Positions 7,993 to 17,791 of a DNA stretch of 64,000 nucleotides are shown piece by piece. The stretch lies in assembly GCF_035555955.1 (NCBI RefSeq), contig NZ_DATMGA010000062.1:1-64000 (forward strand), written 5' to 3'. The stretch's first letter is position 1. Each line of letters begins with the position of its first letter. Origin of the DNA: Eoetvoesia sp035555955 (lineage in GTDB: Bacteria > Pseudomonadota > Gammaproteobacteria > Burkholderiales > Burkholderiaceae_B). The notes under the pieces were generated by a model, which was given only the letters and a program-made list of their open reading frames with translations, ran no database searches and was not told the origin of the DNA. Both the position numbers and the translations under genes were made by a program.

Positions 7993-8783
7993 GGCCGGGA
8001 AATACCCCGGGTCGAGGCGGCGAGGAAATCGACGTAGACCTGCAGCGCATCGCGCGCGGCCGGCTGCTGAGCCTGCAGCGTGATGATTTCCTGGCAGGCC
8101 TGTTCGACGGTGAGCTTGCGGCGATAGATGAGCTTGTAGGCTTCCTTGAGCGCGGCCACGACGTCCGCATCGAAGCCGCGCCGGCCCAGGCCTTCGGAAT
8201 TGATGCCAACGGGCCGGAAGGGGTCGCCGGCGCCGATGACGTACGGCGGAATGTCCTGCCGGATGGAGCTGGTGCCGCCCACCATGGTGTGGGCGCCAAT
8301 GCGCACGAACTGATGAACCGCGGTGGAGCCGCCGATGATGGCGTAGTCGTCGATATGGATATGGCCGGCCAGCTGCACGTTATTGGCAATGACGGTGTGG
8401 CTGGCGACCTGGCAATCGTGGGCGATGTGCACATAGGCCATGATCCAGTTGTCGTCGCGCACCCGGGTCACGCCCACGTCCTGCGCGGTGCCGGTATTGA
8501 TGGTGACGTATTCGCGCACCATGTTGCCGTCGCCGATTTCCAGGCGGGTAGGCTCGCCGCCGTATTTTTTGTCCTGCGGCATGCCGCCGATGGAGCAAAA
8601 GCGGTAGAAGGTATTGCCGCGGCCTATAGTGGTATGGCCGTCGATGACGCAATGGGGCCCGACCACGGTGTCATCGCCGATGCTGACGTTTTCACCGATG
8701 ATGCTGTAGGGGCCCACCGTTACGCCCGCCGCCAGCTTGGCCCCGGGCGCCACGATGGCCGTGGCGTGGATGGATCCTGGCAT
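7989..8783 (-). CDS. lpxA: UDP-N-acetylglucosamine acyltransferase
   Basis: First step of lipid A synthesis: transfers R-3-hydroxyacyl from ACP to UDP-GlcNAc. The 264-residue length matches the family. The N-terminal two thirds are hexapeptide repeats of a left-handed beta helix, with the catalytic His region AYVHIAHDCQV (about 118-128) and the LxA-type GDPFRPVGINSEGLGRRGF. The ATG at 8781-8783 shares one base with the fabZ stop (TGATG), indicating translational coupling; a start 9 codons upstream would extend the protein beyond the family N-terminus. Confidence 0.96.
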   Translation of the reverse strand: MPGSIHATAIVAPGAKLAAGVTVGPYSIIGENVSIGDDTVVGPHCVIDGHTTIGRGNTFYRFCSIGGMPQDKKYGGEPTRLEIGDGNMVREYVTINTGTAQDVGVTRVRDDNWIMAYVHIAHDCQVASHTVIANNVQLAGHIHIDDYAIIGGSTAVHQFVRIGAHTMVGGTSSIRQDIPPYVIGAGDPFRPVGINSEGLGRRGFDADVVAALKEAYKLIYRRKLTVEQACQEIITLQAQQPAARDALQVYVDFLAASTRGISRP

Positions 8784-9235
8784 CAGTCTTCCATGACGCG
8801 AATCGCGCACATTAATTTGGCGGCCGCCACCTCTTTGCCATCGACGAGGGCCGTGCCCGTGTACTTGCAGATGCTGCGGCTTATGCGGTCGGCCGTGACT
8901 TCGAGGCGCAGCTGGTCGCCCGGCACCACCGGGCGGCGGAAGCGCGCGTCGTCGACGCCGACCAGGTAGTAGGCGATTTTTTTGTCGGCCGGATTGACCT
9001 CGGGATTGCCTTCGAACGAAAACAGCGCGGCCGCCTGGGCCATGGCCTCGATGATGAGAACGCCCGGCATGACCGGATGATGCGGGAAGTGCCCCTCGAA
9101 GAAAGGCTCGTTCATTGATACGTTTTTCAGGGCCACGATGCTTTTGCCGGGCACCATTTCGAGGACTCGATCCACCAGCAGCATCGGATAGCGATGAGGC
9201 AGGCGCGCCATGATTTCTTTTATGTCGAGTTCCAT
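8783..9235 (-). CDS. fabZ: 3-hydroxyacyl-ACP dehydratase
   Basis: Hot-dog-fold dehydratase of type II fatty acid synthesis; it competes with LpxA and LpxD for the same 3-hydroxyacyl-ACP pool, which explains its place between them. 150 residues with LPHRYPMLLVDRV at the N-terminus and the active-site segment FEGHFPHHPVMPGVLIIEAMAQ region at about 46-67, where the His and Glu of the catalytic pair lie. Starts with ATG at 9233-9235. Confidence 0.97.
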   Translation of the reverse strand: MELDIKEIMARLPHRYPMLLVDRVLEMVPGKSIVALKNVSMNEPFFEGHFPHHPVMPGVLIIEAMAQAAALFSFEGNPEVNPADKKIAYYLVGVDDARFRRPVVPGDQLRLEVTADRISRSICKYTGTALVDGKEVAAAKLMCAIRVMED

Positions 9236-9281
9236 GTTCTATATCCTACGAGCACCTATGCGTGCAATGATTGATTTCAAA

Positions 9282-10373
9282 TTAGTCTTTTGGCTGCTCG
9301 AGCGCCCTCAGCCGCTTGCGCAACTGCGCCAGCTGCGAGATCACTGCCGCGTTGCGCTGCCATTGCACGTGCTCGGCATACGGATACACGCCGGTATACC
9401 TGCCCGGTGCTTCAACATTCGAAGTAATGGCGGTTCCCCCCGAAACGTGGACGTCATCGCCCAGCACCAGGTGGCCGGAGATCATGGACGCGCCGCCTAT
9501 GGTGCAGCGCTTGCCGATGGCGGTCGAACCCGCTATGCCCACACACGCGGCGATTGCCGTGTGATCGCCTATCTGGACGTTGTGGGCCACCATGATCTGG
9601 TTGTCGAGCTTTACCCCGTTGCCGATGCAGGTGTCGTCGAGCGCGCCCCGGTCTATGGTGGTGTTGGCGCCCACCTCGACGTCGTCGCCCAGGGCAACAC
9701 CGCCCAACTGGGCGATTTTAGCCCAGCCGCCGTTCGGACGCGGGTCGGGGGCGAAGCCGAAGCCATCGGCTCCCAAGACGCATCCGCTATGCAGGATGGC
9801 CCGGTCGCCCACGGAAACGCCATGGTAAAGCGTGACCCGGGCATGCAGCAGGCAATCGCGCCCGAGCACGGAATTTGCGCCAACGATGCAGCCGGCTCCA
9901 AGCCGCGTACCCTCGCCTATGCGCACACCGGCCTCGATGACGCAATGCGGGCCTATGCTTACGCCCGCCGCCAGTTCGGCATCGGCGGAGACGACCGCGC
10001 TGGGATGGATGCCGGGTTCGAGGCTGTTGATCCGGTGCTGGTCGAACCACTGCGCCAGCAAGGCATACATAAGATACGGCTGGCTGCACAGCACCGCCCG
10101 GAAAGCGACCGGCTGGCCTTGCAGGGGCTGATACGCTTCGGGCGTCAGGATGACGGCGGCCGCCCGGCACTGGGCCAACTGGCCGGCCAGCCGGGGATTG
10201 GACAAGAAACTGATTTCATCCGGGCCCGCCAGAAGCAAAGAGCCCAGCCCCCGGATCCGGGGTTCGGGCTCGTTCGACTCTGTAACAAGCCGGTTGTCCA
10301 GACCCGCCGTATTGGCATCCCGCAGCAAATCTTGCAGCGTGGGTGCCTGATCGGGCGCTAACAACACCGGCAT
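9282..10373 (-). CDS. lpxD: UDP-3-O-(3-hydroxyacyl)glucosamine N-acyltransferase
   Basis: Third enzyme of lipid A synthesis, adding the second 3-hydroxyacyl chain to the glucosamine N. The 363-residue protein has the uridine-binding N-terminal domain, about ten hexapeptide-repeat coils in the centre, the catalytic His region MVAHNVQIGDHTAIAA (about 248-263), and a C-terminal helical extension. The 46-bp gap to fabZ is the longest within the local lpx cluster. Confidence 0.96.
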   Translation of the reverse strand: MPVLLAPDQAPTLQDLLRDANTAGLDNRLVTESNEPEPRIRGLGSLLLAGPDEISFLSNPRLAGQLAQCRAAAVILTPEAYQPLQGQPVAFRAVLCSQPYLMYALLAQWFDQHRINSLEPGIHPSAVVSADAELAAGVSIGPHCVIEAGVRIGEGTRLGAGCIVGANSVLGRDCLLHARVTLYHGVSVGDRAILHSGCVLGADGFGFAPDPRPNGGWAKIAQLGGVALGDDVEVGANTTIDRGALDDTCIGNGVKLDNQIMVAHNVQIGDHTAIAACVGIAGSTAIGKRCTIGGASMISGHLVLGDDVHVSGGTAITSNVEAPGRYTGVYPYAEHVQWQRNAAVISQLAQLRKRLRALEQPKD

Positions 10374-10379
10374 ATGCAG

Positions 10380-10937
10380 TTAGCCGCCCAGGGCTTTCAT
10401 CACTTGGTCGGTGATATCGACCCGCGGGCTTACCGTGACGGCGTCCTGGATGATGAGGTCGTAGCCTTGCTGCTCGGCGATCTTCTTGATGGCCGCGTCG
10501 GCCTTTTCGACGATGCCCGAGAACTCTTCGTTGCGGCGGCGGTTGAAGTCTTCCTGGAATTCGCGGCGCTTGCGCTGCAAATCGGAATCCATGTCGGCAA
10601 GCTTGCGCTGGCGCTTGACGCGTTCGGACTCGGACAGCACGGGCGCGTCTTTGTCGAACTTCTGGGCCTGGGCGCGCAAGTTGTTGGACAGGGTTTGAAG
10701 TTCTTCGTCGCGGCGCTTGAATTCGGCTTCGATCTTGGCTTGGGCAGCCTTGGCGGGTTTGGAATCGCGCAGGATGCGTTCTGTGCTCACGAAGCCGATT
10801 TTGGTGGCCTGGGCCTGGACGGCGGGAGCCGCCACGACAGACATTGCCCCCAACGCCGCAGCCAATACCACGGCACGATTGCCACGGGCGACGCTACGGC
10901 TTAAAGCTGAAAGTTTTAATGCGATTTGAGACTTCAT
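10380..10937 (-). CDS. skp: Periplasmic OmpH/Skp chaperone
   Basis: Trimeric periplasmic holdase that carries unfolded outer-membrane proteins to the BAM complex. 185 residues: a signal peptide (basic N-region, hydrophobic AVVLAAALGAMSVVAA, cleavage near AVQA-QA), then the conserved KIGFVSTERIL strand and a long, highly charged coiled-coil stretch of Lys/Arg/Glu-rich helices, and a final DLIIQDAV strand. The ATG at 10935-10937 is preferred to a TTG six codons upstream because of the AAGG site between them. It follows bamA with a 63-bp gap, the usual order. Confidence 0.93.
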   Translation of the reverse strand: MKSQIALKLSALSRSVARGNRAVVLAAALGAMSVVAAPAVQAQATKIGFVSTERILRDSKPAKAAQAKIEAEFKRRDEELQTLSNNLRAQAQKFDKDAPVLSESERVKRQRKLADMDSDLQRKRREFQEDFNRRRNEEFSGIVEKADAAIKKIAEQQGYDLIIQDAVTVSPRVDITDQVMKALGG

Positions 10938-11000
10938 GAAAAATCTACCTTGCAAATAAGCAGAGATAAAAAAAGCTATTGTGCCACTAAATGCCCAACA

Positions 11001-13337
11001 TCAGAAACCGGTGCCGATCTGGAACTGGAACGCCTGCTTGTCGTCGCCTTCCTTGGCATTGAGCGCGCGGCCGAAGGACAGCTCGAGCGGCCCCATGGGC
11101 GACTGCCACGACAGGCCGATACCGGCCGAATAGCGCCAGCCGCAAGGATCGACGACCGCATGGTTGATGCCGTCCATGCAGCTCAGGCCGTTGCCGGCCG
11201 CGACCTGGCCGATATCGCCGAACACGAACCAGCGCAGGGTCTTGTCGCGCGAGGTGCCGGGGAAAGGCAGATACAGCTGCACGGTGCCGACGATGCGCCG
11301 CGCGCCGCCCAGGTAGTCGCCGGTGGCCGTGTCGCGCGGGCCCAGCGAAGCGCCTTCGTAGCCGCGCACCGATCCGATACCGCCGCCGTAGACGTTCTTG
11401 ATGATGGGGAAAGGCTTGCCGCCGTACGAGCGCGCCCAATCGACCGTGCCGTTCAGGGCCAGCGTGAAATTGCGGCCCAGCGGCACGAAGAACTGCTGCT
11501 GCCCGCTGAGCTTGTAGTAGCGCAGATCCATGGTGGAGATATCGCCCGAAAGACGCGTATAGCTGCCCTTGGTGGGCGCCAGCGCGCTGTCGCGGGTGTC
11601 CTTGGACCAGCCCACATTGAAGATGACGGCGTTGGTAGTGCGTCCGTATTCGTTGACGAAGTCGGTATAGGCCTGCGGCGGCGTATACAGGTCGATGGTG
11701 TTGTGCTCGTAGCTGACGCCCGTGAACACGCGGTCGTACTCGGAAATGGGCACGCCGAAGTTCAGCCCGCCGCCCAGGGCCGTGACGCGGTAGTCGCCCT
11801 GGTCGTCGCTGCTGGTCTGGTAAGGCGTCGTGCGGCGGTAGTACAGCGAGGTGGTCTTGCTGATGCCGTCTTTGGTCCAGTACGGATCGGTGTGCGCCAG
11901 CACCGCGGCGCGGTTGGTCTTGCTGGTGTTGACCTGCAGCGACAGGCTTTGGCCGCTGCCGAAGATGTTGTCCTGGCTGATGCCGGCCGACAGGATGACC
12001 TTGTCGGTGGAGCCGTAGCCCACGCCCAGGTTGATGAGGCCGGTGGGCTTTTCCTTGACGTCGACGTTGACGTCGATTTGGTCGCTGGAGCCAGGCACGG
12101 GCTCGGTGGTGACGTTGACGTCGGTAAAGTAGCCGAGGCGGTCGATGCGGTCGCGCGATTTCTTGATGCTGCCGGCATCGTACCAGGCCGATTCGTTCTG
12201 CAGCATTTCGCGGCGCACGACCTGGTCGCGCGTACGCGTGTTGCCGCCGATCTGGATGCGGCGCACATAGACCCGGCGGCCCGGATCCACGTAGAAGGTC
12301 AGGTCGGTTTCGTGCTTTTCACGGTCGAGCACCGGGTTGGGGTTGACGTTGGCGAACGCATAGCCCAGGCCGCCCAGGTAATCGGTGATGGCTTTGACCG
12401 TGGCGTTGCTTTTCGCCGCCGAGAAGGTTTCGCCGGCCTTGACCTGGATGAGCTTCTGGATTTTATCGTCCAGCCCCAGCAGGTCGCCCGCCAGCTTGAC
12501 GCTGCGCACCTTGTAGGGCTGGCCTTCGTGGATGGTGAAGGTAATGTAGATGCTTTCGCGGTCGGGCGAAATGGACACCTGGGGAGGTTCGGACGAGAAC
12601 TCGAGGTAGCCGCGGTCGAGGTAGAACGAGCGGATGCGCTCGACATCGCCTTCGAGCTTTTCGCGCGAATATTTGTCGGTGCCCGTATACCAGGTCATCA
12701 TGCCCGAGGTGGTCAGCTCGAGCTCGTCTTCGAGGGTGCTTTGCGAGAACGCCTTGTTGCCCACGAAGTTGATTTGCTTGATGGTGGAGACTTCGCCTTC
12801 GAAGATGTCGAAGCTGACCCCGACCCGGTTGCGCGGCAGCGGCGTAATGATGGGGTTGATTTCGACCCCGTACTTGCCCTTGGACAAGTACTGCTGTTTA
12901 AGCTGGAACACCGCCTGTTCGAGCATGGCCTGGTCGAACACCCGGCCCGGGCCGAAACCCACGCCGCTAAGGGATTTGTTGAGCGCCGTGGCGTCGAACG
13001 CGCGCATGCCGTTGAACGAGACCGAGGCGATGGTGGGACGCTCTTTCACGGTGACCACCAGCACGTCGTTGGTCGTGTCGATCTTGACGTCGCTGAAAAA
13101 GCCCGTGGCGTAAAGGCGCTGGATGGCCTCGGCCGCCTGCGCGTCGGTGAACTGCTCGCCCACCTTGACCGGCAAGTAGTTGAACACCGTACCGGCGTCC
13201 ACACGCTGGATGCCGTCGACACGGATGTCCTTCACCACGAAGGGAGAAAATGCGCTGGCGATGCCCGGCGCAAGCAGCGCCGCCAAAACCATGGGCAAAG
13301 CACGCTTCAAAAAAGGGAGTTTCCGGCGCAGCGACAT
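11001..13337 (-). CDS. bamA: Outer membrane protein assembly factor BamA
   Basis: Omp85-family core of the BAM complex, inserting beta-barrel proteins into the outer membrane. The 778-residue product has a signal peptide ending near IASA, five POTRA domains (first beginning VVKDIRVDGIQRV), and a C-terminal 16-strand barrel. It includes the conserved GGIGSVRGYEG loop-6 (VRGYE) motif at about 646-656 and ends in an aromatic F (QIGTGF), the usual sorting signal. It stands between rseP and skp. Confidence 0.97.
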   Translation of the reverse strand: MSLRRKLPFLKRALPMVLAALLAPGIASAFSPFVVKDIRVDGIQRVDAGTVFNYLPVKVGEQFTDAQAAEAIQRLYATGFFSDVKIDTTNDVLVVTVKERPTIASVSFNGMRAFDATALNKSLSGVGFGPGRVFDQAMLEQAVFQLKQQYLSKGKYGVEINPIITPLPRNRVGVSFDIFEGEVSTIKQINFVGNKAFSQSTLEDELELTTSGMMTWYTGTDKYSREKLEGDVERIRSFYLDRGYLEFSSEPPQVSISPDRESIYITFTIHEGQPYKVRSVKLAGDLLGLDDKIQKLIQVKAGETFSAAKSNATVKAITDYLGGLGYAFANVNPNPVLDREKHETDLTFYVDPGRRVYVRRIQIGGNTRTRDQVVRREMLQNESAWYDAGSIKKSRDRIDRLGYFTDVNVTTEPVPGSSDQIDVNVDVKEKPTGLINLGVGYGSTDKVILSAGISQDNIFGSGQSLSLQVNTSKTNRAAVLAHTDPYWTKDGISKTTSLYYRRTTPYQTSSDDQGDYRVTALGGGLNFGVPISEYDRVFTGVSYEHNTIDLYTPPQAYTDFVNEYGRTTNAVIFNVGWSKDTRDSALAPTKGSYTRLSGDISTMDLRYYKLSGQQQFFVPLGRNFTLALNGTVDWARSYGGKPFPIIKNVYGGGIGSVRGYEGASLGPRDTATGDYLGGARRIVGTVQLYLPFPGTSRDKTLRWFVFGDIGQVAAGNGLSCMDGINHAVVDPCGWRYSAGIGLSWQSPMGPLELSFGRALNAKEGDDKQAFQFQIGTGF

Positions 13338-13390
13338 CCTAGAGGATCCTTAGTCGATCAAATGGTGAGGGATTGTAAGGCAGAAAGCCA

Positions 13391-14722
13391 TTAACTGAAA
13401 AGGCGGGTGAAGTCATTGAAGAACGCAAGCCCCATGAGTGCCGCCAACAAGCCAAGCCCCACCCGCTGGCCGGTTTCGAGCCATTGTTCCGGCACGGGTT
13501 TGCCCCTTGCGATTTCCAGAACGTAGTACATGAGATGGCCGCCGTCGAGCATGGGAATGGGCAATAAATTCAAGACTCCGATACTAACACTGATCAAGGC
13601 CAAAAAGCCTATGTAGGCGGCAAGGCCGATGCGGGCGGTTTGCCCGGCGTAGTCCGCGATGGTGACCGGGCCGCTGATATTGCGCACCGAAACCGAGCCC
13701 GTGGCCATGCGGCCCATCATTTTCAGAGAGAACCATGCCGTTTCGAAGGTGCGGGAAACGCCGCGCCACAGGCTGTCGAATATTCCGTAACGCACCGTTA
13801 CCATAGGAAAATCCGCGCCCAGCATGACGCCAATGCGCCCCACCTTTTCGTTGCCCGAGATTTCGGCCTGCGGCACCACGGTCAGCGTAATGGGCGCCCC
13901 CTGGCGCAGGACGGTCAGCGCGACGGGCTGGCCGGCGTGCGCCTGGATTTCCTTGACCAGGGCGCCGGCGCCGGGGTTTTGCAGCGTGTCGGCCGCGACG
14001 ATGACATCGCCCACGGTCAGGCCGGCCCGGGCGCCGGCGCCATCGGGGACGACTTGCTCGACCCGCGGCCGAGGCGAAGCCAGGACCAGGCCCGCCTTGG
14101 CCATGGGATCGGCCCCGTCGGGTTCGGGCGCCACCGCTTGCAGCACCAGGGTTCGGGTGTGCACCGCGCCGCCGGGCCCTTGGACCTGCACGGCCACCTT
14201 GCCGCCCGATGTCAGCGCATCCAGGAGGTTCCAGCGGGCATCGCCCCACGAGCGGATATCGGTGCCGCCGATGCGGATGATGCGTTCGCCTTGCTGGAAG
14301 CCCGCCTGGGCTGCCGCGGTGCTGGGCGCCGGCGCGGCGATGACGGCCGCCGGCTCTTGCGTGCCGGCCAGATTGAGCAAGGTGTAAAGCAAGGCGGCCA
14401 GCACGAAATTGGCGATGGGGCCGGCGGCGACGATCAGGAACCTGCGGCCTACGCTTTTGCGGTTGAACGCCTGCGCCGCCTCGGCCTGGCTGGCCCCCGG
14501 CATGGGGTCGTCCAGCATCTTGACGTAACCGCCCAGGGGGATGGCGGAAAGCGCCCATTCGGTGCCCTGCCGGTCGACGCGGCGCGCAATGACCTTGCCG
14601 AAGCCGACCGAGAAACGCAGAACCTTGACGCCACATCGCCGGGCCACCCAGTAATGGCCCAGTTCGTGGAACGTGATGAGCAGCCCGAGGGCCACCGCAA
14701 AGGCAAGCAAGGTGTAAAGCAT
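13391..14722 (-). CDS. rseP: Site-2 metalloprotease RseP
   Basis: Inner-membrane zinc protease that cleaves the anti-sigma factor RseA during the sigma-E envelope stress response. The first membrane segment carries HELGH (residues 19-23) with zinc ligands and catalytic Glu. Two PDZ domains follow (around QGERIIRIGGTDI and AGLTVGDVIVAADTL). The C-terminal membrane segments hold PIPMLDGGHL with the third zinc ligand. I use the ATG at 14720-14722 (443 residues) because it has a GGGAG site 4 bp upstream; an in-frame GTG five codons earlier lacks one. Confidence 0.95.
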   Translation of the reverse strand: MLYTLLAFAVALGLLITFHELGHYWVARRCGVKVLRFSVGFGKVIARRVDRQGTEWALSAIPLGGYVKMLDDPMPGASQAEAAQAFNRKSVGRRFLIVAAGPIANFVLAALLYTLLNLAGTQEPAAVIAAPAPSTAAAQAGFQQGERIIRIGGTDIRSWGDARWNLLDALTSGGKVAVQVQGPGGAVHTRTLVLQAVAPEPDGADPMAKAGLVLASPRPRVEQVVPDGAGARAGLTVGDVIVAADTLQNPGAGALVKEIQAHAGQPVALTVLRQGAPITLTVVPQAEISGNEKVGRIGVMLGADFPMVTVRYGIFDSLWRGVSRTFETAWFSLKMMGRMATGSVSVRNISGPVTIADYAGQTARIGLAAYIGFLALISVSIGVLNLLPIPMLDGGHLMYYVLEIARGKPVPEQWLETGQRVGLGLLAALMGLAFFNDFTRLFS

Positions 14723-14914
14723 GAAACTCCCGGACACGGCCCCGCGCAGCCGCTATAAAACCCTGTGACAAAAACCCGCAAGCAGGCGGGTGGATGCTCG
14801 CCGCATATTGTACTAGCACCGGAGACACGGGCGAAGAAAAACGCCCTGTCCGCAGTCAAGGATTCAGGGGCCCCGCCATGCACCGCGAGCCACGGCACGA
14901 ACCGGCCGATACGA

Positions 14915-16117
14915 TCAGAGCGCGGCCTGGCAGAACTCCTCGGCGACGCGGCGCGCGCGCGCATCGAGATCGAGCACGTCGCCCAGCGAGGCGAGCTCCG
15001 GCACGGCCTGGCCCACCAGGCGGTCGAGGCAGCCCTCGATGACTCGGGCGATCTGGGTGAAGCGGATGCGTTCATCCAGGAAACGGGCGACCGCGATTTC
15101 GTTGGCGGCGTTCAAGGCGATGCAGGCGGGCTGCCCCGCCTCCAGCGCATCGAACGACAGCTTGAGACAGGGAAAACGCCGCAGGTCGGGCTCTTCGAAA
15201 TCGAGCCGGCCCAGGGCCGCCAGCCCCAGCAGGCCGACGCCGCTTTCGATTCTTTCGGGAAAGCCCAGGCCATAGGCGATGGGCGTGCGCATGTCGGGCT
15301 GGCCGAGCTGGGCCAGGATGGAGCCGTCTTCGTACTCGACCATGGAATGCACCATGCTTTGCGGGTGGATGACGACCTGGATGCGCTGCAGGGGCATGGC
15401 GAACAGCCAGTGGGCCTCGATGACTTCCAGGCCTTTGTTGAGCATGGTTGCCGAATCCACCGAGATTTTTCGCCCCATGCGCCAGTTGGGATGGGCGCAG
15501 GCCTGGTCCGGGGTAACGTTGGGCAAGGTATCGAGACCCACCGTGCGGAACGGCCCGCCCGAGGCCGTCAGCAGCAGGCGCCGCACACCTTTGGCGGGCT
15601 TCGCCAGGGCTTCGGCCCGCCCGGTCTGGGGCAGGCATTGGAAAATGGCATTGTGCTCGCTGTCGATGGGCAGGAGCTCGGCGCCGTTCTCGCGGACCGT
15701 GCGCATGAACAGGCTGCCGGCCGCCACCAGGGCTTCCTTGTTGGCCAGCAATATGCGCTTGCCGGCGCGCGCCGCCGCCAGCGCCGCGGGCAGGCCAGCC
15801 GCGCCGACGATGGCGGCCATGACCGTCGTCACTTCCGGATCGGCGGCAGTCTGCTCCAGCGCCCTGGCCCCCACCCGCAGCTCCGGCGCGGGCCGTCCCG
15901 CGGGCCAGGCCTGGGCGAAACGCCGGGCGGCTTCGTCATCGGGCACGACCACCACCGGCGCACCCGACTCCCACGCCTGCGCGGCCAGTTTTTCGATGCG
16001 GCTGAACGCGCTGAGCGCGTACACCGACATGCGTTCAGGATGGCGGGCGATGACGTCCAGTGTGTTTTCGCCGATGGAGCCGGTGGCTCCCAGCACGCAA
16101 ATTCGTTGATGCTTCAT
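14915..16117 (-). CDS. dxr: 1-deoxy-D-xylulose 5-phosphate reductoisomerase
   Basis: Second enzyme of the MEP isoprenoid pathway, making 2-C-methyl-D-erythritol 4-phosphate with NADPH and a divalent metal. The 400-residue protein starts with the NADPH-binding ICVLGATGSIGENTLDV. It has LANKEALV (about 124-131), the metal/substrate segment PIDSEHNAIFQCL with Asp and Glu ligands, LTASGGPF, and NWRMGRKISVDSATM-type sequence. The ATG at 16115-16117 overlaps the cdsA stop by 4 bp. The product feeds undecaprenyl phosphate synthesis, matching uppS nearby. Confidence 0.97.
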   Translation of the reverse strand: MKHQRICVLGATGSIGENTLDVIARHPERMSVYALSAFSRIEKLAAQAWESGAPVVVVPDDEAARRFAQAWPAGRPAPELRVGARALEQTAADPEVTTVMAAIVGAAGLPAALAAARAGKRILLANKEALVAAGSLFMRTVRENGAELLPIDSEHNAIFQCLPQTGRAEALAKPAKGVRRLLLTASGGPFRTVGLDTLPNVTPDQACAHPNWRMGRKISVDSATMLNKGLEVIEAHWLFAMPLQRIQVVIHPQSMVHSMVEYEDGSILAQLGQPDMRTPIAYGLGFPERIESGVGLLGLAALGRLDFEEPDLRRFPCLKLSFDALEAGQPACIALNAANEIAVARFLDERIRFTQIARVIEGCLDRLVGQAVPELASLGDVLDLDARARRVAEEFCQAAL

Positions 16118-16977
16118 GACATGAATATTCCGGACAGCAGCAAGGCCACCGGCGCCACCGGCAGCAAGGCATCGATACGATCGTACACCCCGCCGTGCCC
16201 GGGCAACAGCTGGCTGGAGTCTTTGACGCCGGCCCGGCGCTTGAGCAGCGATTCGAACAGATCGCCGACGATCGACAGCGCTGCCAGCAAAACGGAGATG
16301 GCGGCAACCGCCCACCAGGGCCAGCGGTCCGCCAGGACGGCGCCGAAGCTGCCCGGCCACCAGGCGCTGGCCAGCACCCACGCCACGGCCGCCACGACGC
16401 CTCCCACCGCGCCTTCCCAGGTCTTGCCGGGGCTGACGCGCGGCGCCAGCTTGCGGCGGCCAAACGCCCTGCCGGTGAAGTAGGCAGCGATATCGGCGCA
16501 CCAGATAAGAGCCAGCAGCGACACCAGGAACCACGAGCCCTGCGCAAGATAAAGCTGAACCAGGGCCACCCAGGCCGCCACAACGGCCAGCACCCCGAAC
16601 AGGCTGAGCCATGTGCTGCCCGCGCGGCCCTGCGCGTCACCGCGCATGACCAGGGCTGTGGCGCCGACCACCCAGACTGCCGCGACGGCCGGCACGAGCC
16701 AGCTTCCCAGCCAGCCGGACAGGCTCAGCACCAGCGAAGACGAGGTTTCGTCCAGCCACGGCACGGCCAGCGCCAGCGCGAACACAAAAAACAGCAGGCC
16801 CGCCAGTGCCGGGCCCACAACGGATTTGCCGGGCCAGGTAAGCCGCAGCCACTCCCACAAGGCGCAGGCGGCGGCCAGAGTCAGCAACAACACCAGAGGC
16901 CACGGGGACGGCGCAAGCAGCGCCCCGAGCAGCACCGCAAGCAGGATAATCGCGGTAACGACGCGCTGAGCCAGCAT
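16114..16977 (-). CDS. cdsA: Phosphatidate cytidylyltransferase
   Basis: Integral membrane enzyme forming CDP-diacylglycerol from phosphatidate and CTP, the branch point of phospholipid synthesis. The 287 residues contain about eight hydrophobic segments and end with the family signature region SLLKRRAGVKDSSQLLPGHGG (about 246-266), with its K-R...K-D pattern. The SPGKTWEGAVGG motif lies near 192-203. It lies 18 bp downstream of uppS. Confidence 0.95.
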   Translation of the reverse strand: MLAQRVVTAIILLAVLLGALLAPSPWPLVLLLTLAAACALWEWLRLTWPGKSVVGPALAGLLFFVFALALAVPWLDETSSSLVLSLSGWLGSWLVPAVAAVWVVGATALVMRGDAQGRAGSTWLSLFGVLAVVAAWVALVQLYLAQGSWFLVSLLALIWCADIAAYFTGRAFGRRKLAPRVSPGKTWEGAVGGVVAAVAWVLASAWWPGSFGAVLADRWPWWAVAAISVLLAALSIVGDLFESLLKRRAGVKDSSQLLPGHGGVYDRIDALLPVAPVALLLSGIFMS

Positions 16978-16995
16978 AGGAAGCTCCGTTGGTGG

Positions 16996-17763
16996 TTATT
17001 GCTTGGACTGGGCCAATTGGGCGCTGGTGCGGCCGAACCGGCGCTCGCGGCCACGATACCACTCGAAGGCCTCGTCGATTTCGCGGGCGCCGAAATCGGG
17101 CCAGTAGCCGTCGGTGAAATACAGCTCGGTGTAGGCAAGCTGCCAGATCAAAAAATTGGAGACGCGCTGTTCGCCGCCGGTGCGGATGAACAGGTCGGGC
17201 TCGGGCGCCCACGACATGGAAAGGTGAGCGCTGAGCGCCTTTTCGTCGATCTTCTGGGGCGTCGCGGCGAGCTCGGGATTGGCGGCGAGCAGGCTGCGCA
17301 TGGCCTGCAGAATGTCCCAGCGCCCGCCGTAATTGGCGGCGATGGTCAGGTTGAGCGCGCTGTTGCGCTCGGTGCGCTGTTCGGCGGCTCGGATGAGGTC
17401 CTGCAGCTTGGGCTCGAATGCCGACAGATCGCCCACGACCCTCAGGCGCACGCCCTGCTCGTCGAGCTTGTCGACCTCTTTTTCAAGGGTCTGGACGAAC
17501 AGCCGCATGAGCAGCGAGACCTCGTCCTCGGGCCGGCGCCAGTTTTCGGAACTGAAGGCAAACAGCGTCAGGTATTGAACCCCCCGCTTGCCGCAGGCCT
17601 CGACCACCCGGCGCACCGCCTGCACGCCCCGGGCGTGCCCTGCCGCGCGCGGCAGGAAGCGCTTGGTCGCCCAGCGTCCGTTGCCGTCCATGATGACGGC
17701 GAGGTGCCTGGGCACGTCGGCGCTTTGGGGGATGCCTAGGGTCGAGCTGGTTGAAGTGGCCAT
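16996..17763 (-). CDS. uppS: Undecaprenyl diphosphate synthase
   Basis: cis-Prenyltransferase that builds the C55 lipid carrier for peptidoglycan and O-antigen. The 255-residue protein has the catalytic HLAVIMDGNGRWAT with the Mg-binding Asp, followed by GHARGVQAVRRVVEAC. It also shows LTLFAFSSENWRRP, and in the C-terminal part PEPDLFIRTGGEQRVSNFLI and the RFG-containing end. It precedes cdsA with an 18-bp gap. Confidence 0.96.
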   Translation of the reverse strand: MATSTSSTLGIPQSADVPRHLAVIMDGNGRWATKRFLPRAAGHARGVQAVRRVVEACGKRGVQYLTLFAFSSENWRRPEDEVSLLMRLFVQTLEKEVDKLDEQGVRLRVVGDLSAFEPKLQDLIRAAEQRTERNSALNLTIAANYGGRWDILQAMRSLLAANPELAATPQKIDEKALSAHLSMSWAPEPDLFIRTGGEQRVSNFLIWQLAYTELYFTDGYWPDFGAREIDEAFEWYRGRERRFGRTSAQLAQSKQ

Positions 17764-17791
17764 AGCAGTGGTGTCGGAACGGGCGCGTGGC

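Noticed and set aside
10926..13394. 822-codon plus-strand open frame opposite bamA
   Set aside because: It mirrors the bamA codon pattern, has no recognisable domain or start signal, and bamA is certain.
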